From Chryseobacterium rhizoplanae (GTDB lineage Bacteria; Bacteroidota; Bacteroidia; Flavobacteriales; Weeksellaceae), in assembly GCF_900182655.1 (NCBI RefSeq), contig NZ_FXTC01000004.1:310001-374000 (forward strand): a stretch of DNA of 64,000 nucleotides, read 5' to 3'. Below, one piece after another: positions 50,999 to 60,195 of the stretch (its first letter is position 1; each line of letters starts with the position of its first letter). The notes under the pieces were generated by a model. That model was not told the origin of the DNA, searched no databases, and saw only the letters and a list, made by a program, of their open reading frames with translations. The translations under genes were made by a program, and so were the position numbers.

Positions 50999-52075
50999 AT
51001 GTGGAATAAAAATAGAATTACGGAATTACTGGGTATTGAATATCCTATTCTGCAAGGTCCTTTTGGCGGAGGTATTTCTACGGTTGAACTGACTTCAACA
51101 GTGAGCAATCTTGGTGGATTAGGCGGATTCGGGGCTTATACTTTGTCACCACAGGAGATCTATGACATTCATAAAGAAATACAAACGAAAACGGATAAAC
51201 CTTATAATCTTAATCTCTGGGTCAACGACCACGATATTATTGATGAAGAGCATACAAAAGAGCAGTATCAGAAAGCGATTGAAACTTTCAAGCCTTATTT
51301 TGATCTTTTAGACACAGATATTCCTGCCCTTCCACCCTCTTTTGAATCGAGATTTCAGAATCAGCTGAATGTTATTTTTGATATTAAACCTAAAGTTTTC
51401 AGCTTTATGTTTGGTTTGATGGACGAAAATATCATCGAAGATCTTCATCAGCAGGGAACGATTGTTTTGGGAAATGCAACCACCTTGAATGAAGCAATTG
51501 CTCTGGAAAAAACCGGAGTGGATATCATTGTGGCTTCCGGCTTTGAAAGTGGCGGCCACCGACCTTCATTTCTGGATCAGGCTGAACTGTCTACAACGGG
51601 AACTTTTGCTCTGATCCAACTGATAAAAGATCGTGTAAAAATTCCTGTAATTGCGGCTGGTGGTATTGCCAGCGGCCGTGGAATTGCCGGAGCTTTTCAA
51701 CTAGGCGCAGAAGCAGTACAGATTGGAACAGCATTTCTGGCTACTGAAGAATCCGGAGCTCTACCGATACATAAAGAGTTTTTGTTTTCCGATGCTGCAA
51801 GATCTACCACGCTTACCAGAGCGTATACCGGAAGATTAGGTCGCGGAATTACCACAAAAATCTCACGGGATGTATTGGCTGCCACCGATAAAACATTACC
51901 ATTCCCTTTGCAGACTCATTTTATGGGTGCATTGAGAAAGGCTGCTTTAGAACAGAAAAAGAATGATCTGGTATTTTTCTGGGCAGGTCAGATCGCTCCG
52001 CTTTTAAAGCATAAAAAAGCCCCCACTTTAATGAAATCATTAATCGAAGAGGCGTCTGAGTTATTGAATAAATAG
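50999..52075 (+). CDS. Nitronate monooxygenase (2-nitropropane dioxygenase family)
   Basis: The 358 residues form a TIM-barrel FMN enzyme of the nitronate monooxygenase family. Conserved blocks are LLGIEYPILQGPFGGGISTV near the start, VASGFESGGHRPSF with the catalytic GGH, and PVIAAGGIASGRGIAGAFQL followed by GAEAVQIGTAFLAT for FMN phosphate binding. It converts alkyl nitronates to carbonyl compounds and nitrite, though many family members have other natural substrates. It is the last gene of the operon, 30 bp after the NTF2-like gene, and converges with the dGTPase gene with only 3 bp between stops. Confidence 0.9.
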   Translation: MWNKNRITELLGIEYPILQGPFGGGISTVELTSTVSNLGGLGGFGAYTLSPQEIYDIHKEIQTKTDKPYNLNLWVNDHDIIDEEHTKEQYQKAIETFKPYFDLLDTDIPALPPSFESRFQNQLNVIFDIKPKVFSFMFGLMDENIIEDLHQQGTIVLGNATTLNEAIALEKTGVDIIVASGFESGGHRPSFLDQAELSTTGTFALIQLIKDRVKIPVIAAGGIASGRGIAGAFQLGAEAVQIGTAFLATEESGALPIHKEFLFSDAARSTTLTRAYTGRLGRGITTKISRDVLAATDKTLPFPLQTHFMGALRKAALEQKKNDLVFFWAGQIAPLLKHKKAPTLMKSLIEEASELLNK

Positions 52076-52078
52076 AAT

Positions 52079-53437
52079 TTACACCGTCATTCCGATGTCT
52101 ATTCCTTTAATCTTTCTATATAAATCGGTAGCATAATTATCCGTCATCCCTGAAACGAAATCAATGACTCCGAGAACTTTCTGGTAATCGTTACCGTCAT
52201 TGTAAATAAATTGCTTTGGAATTAATTTCAAAGCTTTTTCATCATAAGATTTTCTCTTATCTTCAGGTTTCAGAATGGAAGGAATAAAATGATCCAGTAA
52301 TTCATACATTACATTATATCCTGCATTTTCAATTTCTACAACTGCTTTGTGATTATAGATTTTTTCTACGGAGAAACTTGCAATATCCTGTAATGCTTTA
52401 TTTTCTTTTTTATAAATATCCAATAAACCGTTGCCAAGATTACCTTCAAGAATTGTCTCAAAGTTGTATTTGTACATCTCAAGCGATTTATTAATTAAAG
52501 CATTGATTACTTTTGCTCTTAAGTAAGAAATCTGTTCGTTTTCGTTGGAGATAGAATTTAGCTTCGTTTCAATTCTCTGAACGTCATCTGTCTCAGATTT
52601 TACCAGTTCAAAAAATAAGTTTTTGCAGTCCGCGGTTGAAACAATTCCCAATCTGTGGGCATCTTCCATATCAATGATATTGTAGCAGATATCGTCTGCC
52701 GCTTCTACCAGCCATACAAACGGATGTCTTTTGAAAATATGAGGTTCTTCGCTTTCAGAAATAAGATGGGTTCCTTTGGCAATTTCCAGGAAAATATCTT
52801 TTTCATTCTGGAAAAAACCGAATTTCTTCCTGTGAATGATTCCCTTTTTCTTGGCTACAGCCTCACACGGGTATTTTGCAATACTTGCCAATGTGGAGAA
52901 AGTAAGCTGAATACCTCCTGCATCTTTCCCTTGCTGCTGCTGTGCCAGTACTCTGATCGCATTGGCATTTCCTTCAAAGTTGACCAGATCCGCCCACTCC
53001 TTTTCATTGAATTTTGACTTCAGGTCTTTTTCATTTCTTTCAAAATAGCTTGCAATGGCATCTTCACCGGAATGTCCGAAAGCGGGATTTCCCACATCAT
53101 GGCATAAACATGCTGCGGCAATTACGTTTCCTAAATTATAGAGATAAAAATTCTTTGAATCTTCAGTAAGCTCATTTTTAAAATCTTCAGCAATGAATTC
53201 ACCGATGATACTTCCTAAACTTCTTCCTACAGATGATACTTCCAGAGAATGGGTAAGCCTGTTGTGTACAAAAACACTTCCGGGAAGAGGAAAAACCTGC
53301 GTTTTATTCTGCAGTCTTCTGAAAGCAGAAGAGAAGATAATTCTGTCAAAATCCCTTTGAAAATCAGTTCGGGAAGCCTTAGTCTGTGGATTGTTTCCTG
53401 TACGTTGATTGGTGAAAATCTGGTTTAAATTCATCAT
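52079..53437 (-). CDS. dgt: dGTP triphosphohydrolase (HD domain)
   Basis: The 452 residues carry the dGTPase signatures: RTDFQRDFDRIIFSSAFRRL followed by QNKTQVFP near the start, HNRLTHSLEVSSVGRSLG (first HD His), and CLCHDVGNPAFGHSGEDAI with the HD pair. The enzyme removes triphosphate from dGTP, and other dNTPs in some members, lowering dNTP pools. Size and motifs are normal. Either ATG of the Met-Met start is possible. It is monocistronic on the minus strand, divergent from the methyltransferase gene. Confidence 0.93.
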   Translation of the reverse strand: MMNLNQIFTNQRTGNNPQTKASRTDFQRDFDRIIFSSAFRRLQNKTQVFPLPGSVFVHNRLTHSLEVSSVGRSLGSIIGEFIAEDFKNELTEDSKNFYLYNLGNVIAAACLCHDVGNPAFGHSGEDAIASYFERNEKDLKSKFNEKEWADLVNFEGNANAIRVLAQQQQGKDAGGIQLTFSTLASIAKYPCEAVAKKKGIIHRKKFGFFQNEKDIFLEIAKGTHLISESEEPHIFKRHPFVWLVEAADDICYNIIDMEDAHRLGIVSTADCKNLFFELVKSETDDVQRIETKLNSISNENEQISYLRAKVINALINKSLEMYKYNFETILEGNLGNGLLDIYKKENKALQDIASFSVEKIYNHKAVVEIENAGYNVMYELLDHFIPSILKPEDKRKSYDEKALKLIPKQFIYNDGNDYQKVLGVIDFVSGMTDNYATDLYRKIKGIDIGMTV

Positions 53438-53564
53438 TTTTCAAAATTACTCCAAATTTTAATTGTACGGAATAGTATTTAGATTTTTATTAAACAGATC
53501 TGTCATTCAAAAAATCTATTATAGTAAACGTTTTTTAGGGATCGGAAAGATTGAAGAAATATTC

Positions 53565-53572
53565 TACATTTG
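53565..53572 (+). promoter_or_regulatory. TAnnTTTG promoter of the methyltransferase
   Basis: TACATTTG lies 65 bp before the ATG at 53638. It also argues against the upstream frame start at 53551, which would lie before the promoter element. Confidence 0.6.
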
Positions 53573-53637
53573 ACGCAACTAATACAACCGAAGAATGCTT
53601 ATCATTCTTCTTTATCCAAATTTTAAAATCTTTTACA

Positions 53638-54267
53638 ATGACGGACAACACATGGCTCAACAGATGGGACGAAAGGTATAGCAGCGAAGAGTTTGCCTAC
53701 GGAACAGAACCCAACAATTATCTGAGGGAACAGCTTAGTAAATTACAACCAGGCAAAATACTGTTTCCTGCAGAAGGAGAAGGCCGGAATGCGGTTTTTG
53801 CTGCAACACAGGGATGGCAGGTTTCCGCTTTTGATATCAGCGCCAAGGGCAGAAATAAAGCGTTACAGCTTGCAAATCAACTGGGAACCACAATTGATTA
53901 TCAGGTTGGAGAACTTTCAACGTTGAATTACCAGGAACAACAGTTTGATGCTATAGCTCTTATTTACGCTCATTTTCCGGGAGACATTAAATCTTCTATC
54001 CATCAAATGCTGAATCAATATCTGCGTAAAGGCGGTTTTGTTATTTTTGAAGCTTTCAGTAAAAATCATCTTGAATATATTGCAAAGAATGAAAAGGTAG
54101 GCGGCCCAAAAGATATTGAATCTCTATTCTCCATTGAAGAAATCAAGGCTGATTTTCCTGATTATAATAGTATTGAATTAGCAGAAACAGAAATCGAGCT
54201 CAATGAGGGGTTGTTTCATAATGGAACGGGCTCTGTGATTCGTTTTGTAGGACAGAAATTGGTCTAA
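53638..54267 (+). CDS. SAM-dependent methyltransferase (TehB-like)
   Basis: The start at ATG 53638 gives 209 residues. The N-terminus [20 protein letters not shown] followed by PNNYL is the classic opening of small TehB/tellurite-resistance-type methyltransferases. The SAM-binding segment is [20 protein letters not shown]. The post-I acidic loop ([14 protein letters not shown]) and the motif IV region ([11 protein letters not shown]) are in place. In this sub-group the usual GxGxG is replaced by A-E-G-E-G-R-N, as here. The substrate is unknown. It is a single gene. Confidence 0.9.
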   Translation: MTDNTWLNRWDERYSSEEFAYGTEPNNYLREQLSKLQPGKILFPAEGEGRNAVFAATQGWQVSAFDISAKGRNKALQLANQLGTTIDYQVGELSTLNYQEQQFDAIALIYAHFPGDIKSSIHQMLNQYLRKGGFVIFEAFSKNHLEYIAKNEKVGGPKDIESLFSIEEIKADFPDYNSIELAETEIELNEGLFHNGTGSVIRFVGQKLV

Positions 54268-54357
54268 AGACATTTAAAACAGGTTTGTTTTGGGATAAAA
54301 AATTAAGATTTATATAGCTATGGAATATTATTTGAATCTTTATCCCAAAACAAACGT

Positions 54358-55092
54358 ATGCCTGAAGGTCCATCCATCATATTAATGAAAGAAAACCTGC
54401 AGCCATTTGCAGGTCAGCAAGTGACAGAAGTTTCAGGAAATGCCAAATTCGAGAAAGAAATTTTCATTGGCCAATCCCTTCTGGAAATCCGAACTTTTGG
54501 AAAACAAACTTATCTGGTTTTTGAAAAAGCAGCGATCCGGATTCATTTATTAATGTTTGGTTCTTACAGCATTGATGAACAGACCAAGCCGGATAAAAGT
54601 TTACGTTTAGCATTGTTTTTTTCCACCGGAAGCATCTATTTTTATACCTGTTCTGTAAAATCTGTGCCTCTTGAATTTCTTTCCGCAATTGATTGGGAAG
54701 CCGATGTAATGAGCGATCAGTGGGATCCAAAAAAAGCAGAGAAAAAATTGAAATCGAATCCAGAAATGATGGTTTGTGATGCGTTGATGAATCAGGATAT
54801 TTTTTCAGGTGTCGGCAATATCATTAAAAACGAAGTGCTTTTCAGAATCGGAGTGCAGCCGGAAAGTTTGTTGGGGAATCTTCCTGCCAAAAAAAGAAAA
54901 GAGCTTATTGCTGAAGCCAGAAATTACAGTTTTGATTTTCTGAAATGGAAAAGAGAATTTGTATTGAAAAAGCATTGGCTTGTTCATACCAAATCTATAT
55001 GTCCGGTTTGTGGACAGAAATTGATCAAAAAACAAACGGGTGTGGGAAAAAGAAGAAGCTTCTATTGTGAAAAAGATCAGAAGCTTTATTAG
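54358..55092 (+). CDS. Fpg/Nei family DNA glycosylase
   Basis: The 244 residues begin MPEGPSIILMKENL, with the Pro nucleophile and Glu of the Fpg/Nei family at mature positions 1 and 2. The helix-two-turn-helix segment is DALMNQDIFSGVGNIIKNEV followed by LFRIGVQPES. The C-terminal zinc finger reads CPVCGQ ... RRSFYCEKDQKLY, so the fourth Cys position is Asp. It removes oxidised bases from DNA with beta/delta-lyase activity. It is slightly short for the family. Its 90-bp leader follows the methyltransferase gene without a terminator, so co-transcription is possible. Confidence 0.9.
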   Translation: MPEGPSIILMKENLQPFAGQQVTEVSGNAKFEKEIFIGQSLLEIRTFGKQTYLVFEKAAIRIHLLMFGSYSIDEQTKPDKSLRLALFFSTGSIYFYTCSVKSVPLEFLSAIDWEADVMSDQWDPKKAEKKLKSNPEMMVCDALMNQDIFSGVGNIIKNEVLFRIGVQPESLLGNLPAKKRKELIAEARNYSFDFLKWKREFVLKKHWLVHTKSICPVCGQKLIKKQTGVGKRRSFYCEKDQKLY

Positions 55093-55163
55093 ATCAATAC
55101 TGTTTTAAGTTTTGGCTAAAGCCGTTGAAGGATTTATTTATTTTTTAAAGATCATTTGGCTTC

Positions 55164-55267
55164 TGTCATTCTGACGAAGGAAGAATCTTACTGATGGTAA
55201 AACATGAGATTCTTCACTATATTTCCGAACTACGTTCGCAGACCTTTAGTCTGTGTTCAGAATGACA
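55164..55267. repeat. Long inverted repeat, MITE-like intergenic element
   Basis: TGTCATTCTGA (55164-55174) and TCAGAATGACA (55257-55267) are perfect terminal inverted repeats of 11 bp. An inner GAAGAATCT/AGATTCTTC pair (about 55180-55188 and 55206-55214) makes a longer stem. The core phrase GACGAAGGAAGAATC is familiar from recurrent Flavobacteriia intergenic repeats. No ORF is present. Confidence 0.65.
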
Positions 55268-55375
55268 ATTCTGATCTATTTTCTTACAGATTTTCACAGT
55301 TGACAATATCTATTTTTTGCATCACGAATCCTACAAAATACTATTACTTATTACTCATCATTTATTATTCATTTA

Positions 55376-56101
55376 TCAGTCTGAATTCAGAAGTCCTCCT
55401 GCAAATCTTGTGAAAAATTCAGGGCGGTATACTTCTCCAAGAGGAATCTCAGAGTCTTCAATGTATATATTATGATTATCAAATGAATCTATATAGTTCA
55501 TATTGACAACGTAGGATTTACTTACTCTGATGAAGGTTTCTCCGGAAATTTTCTGATGAATGGTTTTCAGATTCATTGCAGTAATAAGCTTTTGCTGCTT
55601 TGTATGAATGACTACATAATCTTTAAGCCCTTCTATGAATTTAATATCTGAAAAACTGATTTTATAGAACCTTCGTTCTGCTTTGATAAATAAAAAGTCT
55701 GCAGTGTTGGATTCTACCGTATTTTTCACGGTGTCTTTAGACAACAGTTCGGTATAAAGTATGGCTTTCTCAACAGCTTTTTCCAGTCTCTGGGGATCAA
55801 TAGGCTTCAACAGATAATCTACCGCTTCCAATTCATAGCTCTTCAACGCATATTGAGAATAGGCTGTGGTAAAGATGATCAGTGATTTTTTGGGAAGCAT
55901 TTCTGCAAACTCAAGGCCTGTCACCATAGGCATTTCTATATCGAGAAAAATAAGGTCCACACCATTATCTTTAAGAAAATCAAGAGCAGATGGCGCATTG
56001 GAAAATTCACCAAGGATATCAATATTGGAAATTTCAGCGATCAGCGATCTCATTTCGGACCTTGCCAAAGGTTCATCATCAACTATAATACAATTCATCA
56101 C
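55376..56101 (-). CDS. LytTR family response regulator
   Basis: The 241 residues comprise a receiver domain with phospho-acceptor Asp54 (DLIFLDIEMPMVTG) and other acidic residues at DDE 8-10, and a C-terminal LytTR DNA-binding domain (FLFIKAERRFYKISFSDIKF, SGETFIRVSKSYVVNMNYID). LytTR proteins bind two direct repeats spaced by about two helix turns. The partner kinase overlaps it by 4 bp upstream. Paired 21-bp-period repeats between the kinase gene and the divergent gene (57228-57313) are candidate binding sites. Confidence 0.93.
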   Translation of the reverse strand: MMNCIIVDDEPLARSEMRSLIAEISNIDILGEFSNAPSALDFLKDNGVDLIFLDIEMPMVTGLEFAEMLPKKSLIIFTTAYSQYALKSYELEAVDYLLKPIDPQRLEKAVEKAILYTELLSKDTVKNTVESNTADFLFIKAERRFYKISFSDIKFIEGLKDYVVIHTKQQKLITAMNLKTIHQKISGETFIRVSKSYVVNMNYIDSFDNHNIYIEDSEIPLGEVYRPEFFTRFAGGLLNSD

Positions 56102-57174
56102 ACAGGAATTTTTAAATTTACAATATATCCTTTTTCATCTGATTCTATGTGCAGATCAAAAGTGTTATTATAGAGAAGCTCCAGCCTTCTGGTGATATTG
56201 GCAAGCCCAAGTCCACTGTTTTTTTTGTCCGGGACAATATAACCTACACTCCTTGAATTGACACACATAAAATGAAGTTGCTTATTCTCAATATTGATCT
56301 CAATTTTCACATAAGACTCTCCTCCACTCAGATCTACACTGTGTTTGACTGCATTTTCAACGAAAGTAGTAAACAAATTCGGTGGAATAAATGTACTGCT
56401 ACTGATTCTTTTATCAACATCAGTTTGAATATCAAAAGAGAAATTATCACGTCTTATTTTTTCAAGGTTTAAAAAATTGGACAGGAAATCAATTTCTGAA
56501 GCCAGTAACGTTTTCTCTTCACTGTTTTCGTACAGCTGATATCTGAGAAATTCTGAAAGCTTTACAATCACTACTGAAGCTTTTGCGGGATCTGTTCTGA
56601 TCAATGCTTTTACATTATTCAGCATATTAAAAAGAAAATGGGGGTTGATCTGATTTCTCAGCTCATTCAGTTCCATATTCATGGTAAGGCTGCTCAGCTC
56701 ATTGATCCTTTTATTATCATTAATCCATTTCTGCAAAAGTTTTATCGTTGTGGTCGTCATAATGATCGGAATACACATTAGAACTCCTTCATAAATTCCT
56801 CCCCTTTCACTTTCCTTAAGAATATTTTTCACTCTGAATTCTTCGAAGAACAGTCTGAAACCGTAACCAATGAAATTAAGCCCTACAACTCCCATCAGAA
56901 CAAGCAATACAAGGTAGGTAAGGTATTTTGTTTTAAAGAAAAACCGGGGAACCAATACATATATATTAATGTACACCATTGCGATCAGAATAATATACAC
57001 AAAGAATAAGACATAGTATTGATATATGCCAGAATACCAATGCCAGAATCTCGCACTGTACAGCAGAAAGAAAAAGAAGATAAGAAACAGCAGATGCCTT
57101 CGGAACCCATATTTCGCTTCCACCAAAAAATCCATTACAAAGGTTTCTTCAAATTTCTGCGGACTGTATTTCAT
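56098..57174 (-). CDS. LytS/YehU-like sensor histidine kinase
   Basis: The 358 residues have four membrane helices in the first ~150 residues (LLFLIFFFFLLYSARFW, YVLFFVYIILIAMVYINIYV, TYLVLLVLMGVVGLNFIGYG and VLMCIPIIMTTTTI). A linker follows, then the His_kinase domain with the phospho-acceptor block LNELRNQINPHFLFNMLNNV and an HATPase region (LFTTFVENAVKHSVD ... KKNSGLGLANITRRLELLY). No known sensor domain is seen, so the membrane part probably detects the signal. The cognate LytTR regulator overlaps its stop by 4 bp. Confidence 0.93.
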   Translation of the reverse strand: MKYSPQKFEETFVMDFLVEAKYGFRRHLLFLIFFFFLLYSARFWHWYSGIYQYYVLFFVYIILIAMVYINIYVLVPRFFFKTKYLTYLVLLVLMGVVGLNFIGYGFRLFFEEFRVKNILKESERGGIYEGVLMCIPIIMTTTTIKLLQKWINDNKRINELSSLTMNMELNELRNQINPHFLFNMLNNVKALIRTDPAKASVVIVKLSEFLRYQLYENSEEKTLLASEIDFLSNFLNLEKIRRDNFSFDIQTDVDKRISSSTFIPPNLFTTFVENAVKHSVDLSGGESYVKIEINIENKQLHFMCVNSRSVGYIVPDKKNSGLGLANITRRLELLYNNTFDLHIESDEKGYIVNLKIPV

Positions 57175-57198
57175 ACGATAGGCTCATTTTATCATTAA

Positions 57199-57206
57199 CA
57201 AAAATA
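57199..57206 (-). promoter_or_regulatory. TAnnTTTG promoter of the kinase-regulator operon
   Basis: On the minus strand TATTTTTG is preceded by TTG with a 17-nt spacer. It lies about 25 bp before the kinase ATG. Confidence 0.6.
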
Positions 57207-57227
57207 GACAATAACGGAATTTACAAC

Positions 57228-57313
57228 TATTTTATTATACGAAACCTGTATTTTATTATACCAATTATTATACTTCCGGTTTTTGTATAAAATCCCGGCC
57301 ATTTTGTATAAAA
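57228..57313. promoter_or_regulatory. Two pairs of 21-bp-period repeats, candidate LytTR operators
   Basis: TATTTTATTATAC occurs at 57228-57240 and 57249-57261. TTTTGTATAAAA occurs at 57281-57292 and 57302-57313. Each pair repeats at exactly 21 bp, two DNA turns, the spacing used by LytTR dimers. Read towards its own gene, each pair contains GTATAA followed by A-rich sequence, and each is centred about 50-55 bp before the predicted transcript start of the flanking gene. Confidence 0.6.
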
Positions 57314-57367
57314 ACAAATTCACGTTCTGTTTTTCTCTATTCCTTTGTGCCTGTAAAATGAACACAT

Positions 57368-57796
57368 ATGGAATTAACAGCTTTTCACGAATTGACTCAG
57401 GAAATATCATTGGAATGTTTCTTTATGACAGAATCTCAGCAGGAAGAAAAAGTAATACAGCTTATTGATTTACACCATTTTGTAGAATGTTTTGATCCGG
57501 AAATTAAAATTCTCAGTTACCTTCACCATCCTATTAATATTATAGAACATCAGGGAGATACAATTGGAATTCTGTTTTGTGACCTTAAACATTCTGCAGT
57601 GCCTGACAGCAATGCTTCAGAAGAATTCAGAAGGAGATATAAGCTTTCGGAACTCTGGTTTGTTTTTGTAGAGGAAACTTATATTCCGGATGCAGCCGGC
57701 TATGCAGACGCAATTATTGAAAACAGCCTTGATATTTTCTATGAGAGGATTTTTACATTCAATTTTTTCCAATCCGTCATTCAGCCTTTAAAATAA
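57368..57796 (+). CDS. Protein of unknown function, LytTR-linked
   Basis: The 142 residues have no signal peptide or membrane helix. The sequence is acidic with several His residues (LIDLHHFVECFDPEIKILSY, LHHPINIIEHQGD). The family is not recognised. Its divergent arrangement with the LytTR two-component genes and the shared repeat-bearing intergenic region make it a likely target of that system. It ends 7 bp before the next gene and is clearly co-transcribed with it. Confidence 0.7.
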   Translation: MELTAFHELTQEISLECFFMTESQQEEKVIQLIDLHHFVECFDPEIKILSYLHHPINIIEHQGDTIGILFCDLKHSAVPDSNASEEFRRRYKLSELWFVFVEETYIPDAAGYADAIIENSLDIFYERIFTFNFFQSVIQPLK

Positions 57797-57803
57797 ACTG
57801 CCC

Positions 57804-58775
57804 ATGAAAACATTGAGAAGAGTACTTGTCCCTTTGGCAATACTTCCTTTAAAGAACATTACCTATGCCCAGAAAAAGGATAGTATTCCTTTGAAGGTGC
57901 GTGCTTTTTTTGCTGATAAAATTCCGCAGGCACGAAACTTCAATGTCGAATATACCTTTGTCACCCCATCCTCCTTTTCTTCGCAGCTCCAGGGTCAGGA
58001 TCTGCCGGATAATAAGGTAAAAAGCTTTCAGCAGATGAAGGCAGATGCCAACATTTATTTTATCAAGAAAAGAAACTGGCTTTTAAGTACTACACTGAAC
58101 TACCGCTACACTTCAATCAGCAACGAAAATCCTGTCGTTCCGGGAATTGAATCCGAAGAGAATTTCCACTATCATTCTGAAGCGATGAATCTGAGCTATT
58201 TTTCAAGGTTATTCAAAAAGACGGCGATATATTCAGCCAGCATTTCTGCTGATGGTAGTGATCAGCATTTCGAACGGATCAGAGGGTTGGTAACTGCTTC
58301 ATTGATTTTAAAAGCAACTCCAAAAACAAAAATGACTCTTGGACTTGCCGGTATTATTGACCCAAGTGCCCAAATACCCATACTTCCTATTTTTACGTAT
58401 GAAAACAGATTCAATAACGGATGGGTGCTGGATATTCTGCTTCCGAAAAAGGTATTGATCCGAAAAGATATTTCTTCCAACGGAAGACTCTCTCTGGGAA
58501 CGGAAATGGATAATACATCATTTTATACCTACCGTAATAACAATACTTATGAATTCCGGCAGGTTGCTCTCAATTCAGGGGCAATGTATGAGCATAATCT
58601 TGGAGGAAACTTTATAGGAAGTTTTAAAACAGGGCTCAGAGCAAATATCAACTCCAGGGCTTTTAATAAACTGGATTCCTTTAATGATTATATATGGAAA
58701 GGAACTTATAAACCTTCACTCTATTTCAATGTTGGAATTTCTTATAATCCATTTGAAAGAAAGAGGACAAAATAA
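57804..58775 (+). CDS. DUF6268-like secreted beta protein
   Basis: The 323 residues start with a signal peptide (ends NITYAQ, residue 23). Long alternating beta strands with aromatic residues (NYRYTSISNENPVVPGIESE, LPIFTYENRFNNGWVLDILL, YKPSLYFNVGISYNPFERK) suggest an outer-membrane barrel of the DUF6268 type, although the C-terminal residue is not Phe. The function is unknown. It is second in the operon driven by the region divergent from LytTR genes. Confidence 0.75.
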   Translation: MKTLRRVLVPLAILPLKNITYAQKKDSIPLKVRAFFADKIPQARNFNVEYTFVTPSSFSSQLQGQDLPDNKVKSFQQMKADANIYFIKKRNWLLSTTLNYRYTSISNENPVVPGIESEENFHYHSEAMNLSYFSRLFKKTAIYSASISADGSDQHFERIRGLVTASLILKATPKTKMTLGLAGIIDPSAQIPILPIFTYENRFNNGWVLDILLPKKVLIRKDISSNGRLSLGTEMDNTSFYTYRNNNTYEFRQVALNSGAMYEHNLGGNFIGSFKTGLRANINSRAFNKLDSFNDYIWKGTYKPSLYFNVGISYNPFERKRTK

Positions 58776-59040
58776 AACCGAAAAGCCATTCTTCTAAACA
58801 CAGCATTTTGATTTTTACAATATCCGAATAGATTGCTGAAGTTCCCTAATCAAGGAGATTAAAAAAAAATTAAAATTTTCTTCCTTCAGCGTTTAACCAT
58901 TCTTACAAATTACAATCAAAACTACAGAAAATCACAGATTCAGAGATTCTCTTTCATGAAAAATCTTATTGCCTCCTATGCAAATGACTTGTGAAAATGA
59001 TTTCGGGATTTTAAATATAAGAATTTACCAAAAAAAGAAT

Positions 59041-59697
59041 ATGCCTGTACCCAAACAAATATTTCAGACTTTTATAACTAAAAAACTTCCTCTGATTACG
59101 CGTTATCATATCTGGAATATGAAAAGAAAAAATCCGGAATATAAGTATTACTTTTATGATGATCAGGATATAGAAAATTTTCTTGAAGAAGAATTCCCTC
59201 CACAATATATTGAAACGTACCGCAAATTGAGAATTGGTGCTGCAAAAGCTGATTTTTTCAGATATGCTGTTTTATATAAGAAAGGAGGTGTATATCTGGA
59301 TGTGGACAGCAGTATTATCAAGCCATTCAAAAAGTTGATAAAAGATAATGATGAAGCTGTTATCAGTGTAGAAAGACATGAAAATCTGTATGTTCAATGG
59401 GCCCTTATTTTCAATAAAAACCATCCTTTTCTAAAGAAAACACTGGAATTGATGATGGATAATATAAACAGTCACCGCTATCCACATGATATACATTCTA
59501 CTACAGGACCTACTGTATTCAGTAATGGAATCAGACAGTCATTAGCAGAAAATCCGACTATTCCCTTTACATTATTTGACGGTATTGAGTTCCGCGGATA
59601 TTTAAAGTTCAAATATAAACTGGGAAAATTTTTCTTATACAAAACAAGATCCAAACATTGGAAACAGATGCAAAAGCATGAGGAGATTATTTTTTAA
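59041..59697 (+). CDS. GT32-like glycosyltransferase
   Basis: The start at ATG 59041 gives 218 residues; an earlier ATG at 58969 would add a region without homology-like character. It begins VPKQIFQTFITKKLPLITRY and carries the DXD sugar-binding motif YKKGGVYLDVDSSI near residue 80, as in OCH1/GT32 enzymes. The C-terminal block HDIHSTTGPTVFSNGIRQSL supports this. The soluble, single-domain form suggests use in surface glycan synthesis from NDP-sugars. No other glycan gene is adjacent. It converges with the SMR gene, with stop codons overlapping. Confidence 0.85.
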   Translation: MPVPKQIFQTFITKKLPLITRYHIWNMKRKNPEYKYYFYDDQDIENFLEEEFPPQYIETYRKLRIGAAKADFFRYAVLYKKGGVYLDVDSSIIKPFKKLIKDNDEAVISVERHENLYVQWALIFNKNHPFLKKTLELMMDNINSHRYPHDIHSTTGPTVFSNGIRQSLAENPTIPFTLFDGIEFRGYLKFKYKLGKFFLYKTRSKHWKQMQKHEEIIF

Positions 59698-60029
59698 TGC
59701 GTTCCCATTTTTGAAAATACATTAATAATAATCACCCCTATTACAATCAGAGCAATGCCAATAATAGCCGGAAGATCCGGAATCTGTTTGAAGGCAATAA
59801 CTCCAATCATCGTTATAAAGACAATTCCTACTCCGGACCAAATGGCGTAGGTAATCCCAACCGGAATCTGCCGGAGCGTGAGACTTAGAAAATAAAAAGC
59901 ACAGGCATATCCTATGATGGTCACTACGGATGGCCATAGTTTGGAGAACTCCTCGGATTTTTTCAGAAAACTCGTAGCGATGATCTCAAACACAATAGCC
60001 AAAGCAAGAAAAATATAACTGCGTCCCAT
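59694..60029 (-). CDS. SMR family multidrug efflux transporter
   Basis: The start at 60029 gives 111 residues, the standard SMR length. The first helix carries the essential Glu (LALAIVFEIIATSFLKKSEE). The conserved VGITYAIWSGVGIVFITMIG and a final helix IGIALIVIGVIIINVFSK follow. SMR proteins export cationic compounds as antiparallel dimers with proton antiport. The upstream frame to 60110 is rejected because the minus-strand promoter TACTTTTG (60046-60053) lies within it. Confidence 0.92.
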   Translation of the reverse strand: MGRSYIFLALAIVFEIIATSFLKKSEEFSKLWPSVVTIIGYACAFYFLSLTLRQIPVGITYAIWSGVGIVFITMIGVIAFKQIPDLPAIIGIALIVIGVIIINVFSKMGTH

Positions 60030-60045
60030 AAGTTTATTCTTTGTA

Positions 60046-60053
60046 CAAAAGTA
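60046..60053 (-). promoter_or_regulatory. TAnnTTTG promoter of the SMR gene
   Basis: On the minus strand TACTTTTG is preceded by TTG with a 21-nt spacer. It lies about 16 bp before the ATG at 60029. Confidence 0.6.
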
Positions 60054-60195
60054 ACAAAAGCACTCCGGTAATTCCAAAAATGAATAATGGGAAAATTCTC
60101 TGTTATCCAAACACCGGAAGTGTTTCTCTGCTCTTATTACGGTATAAAAAATTCTATTTTTTTAACCATTAATCCTACAACAATACTGATATCAA

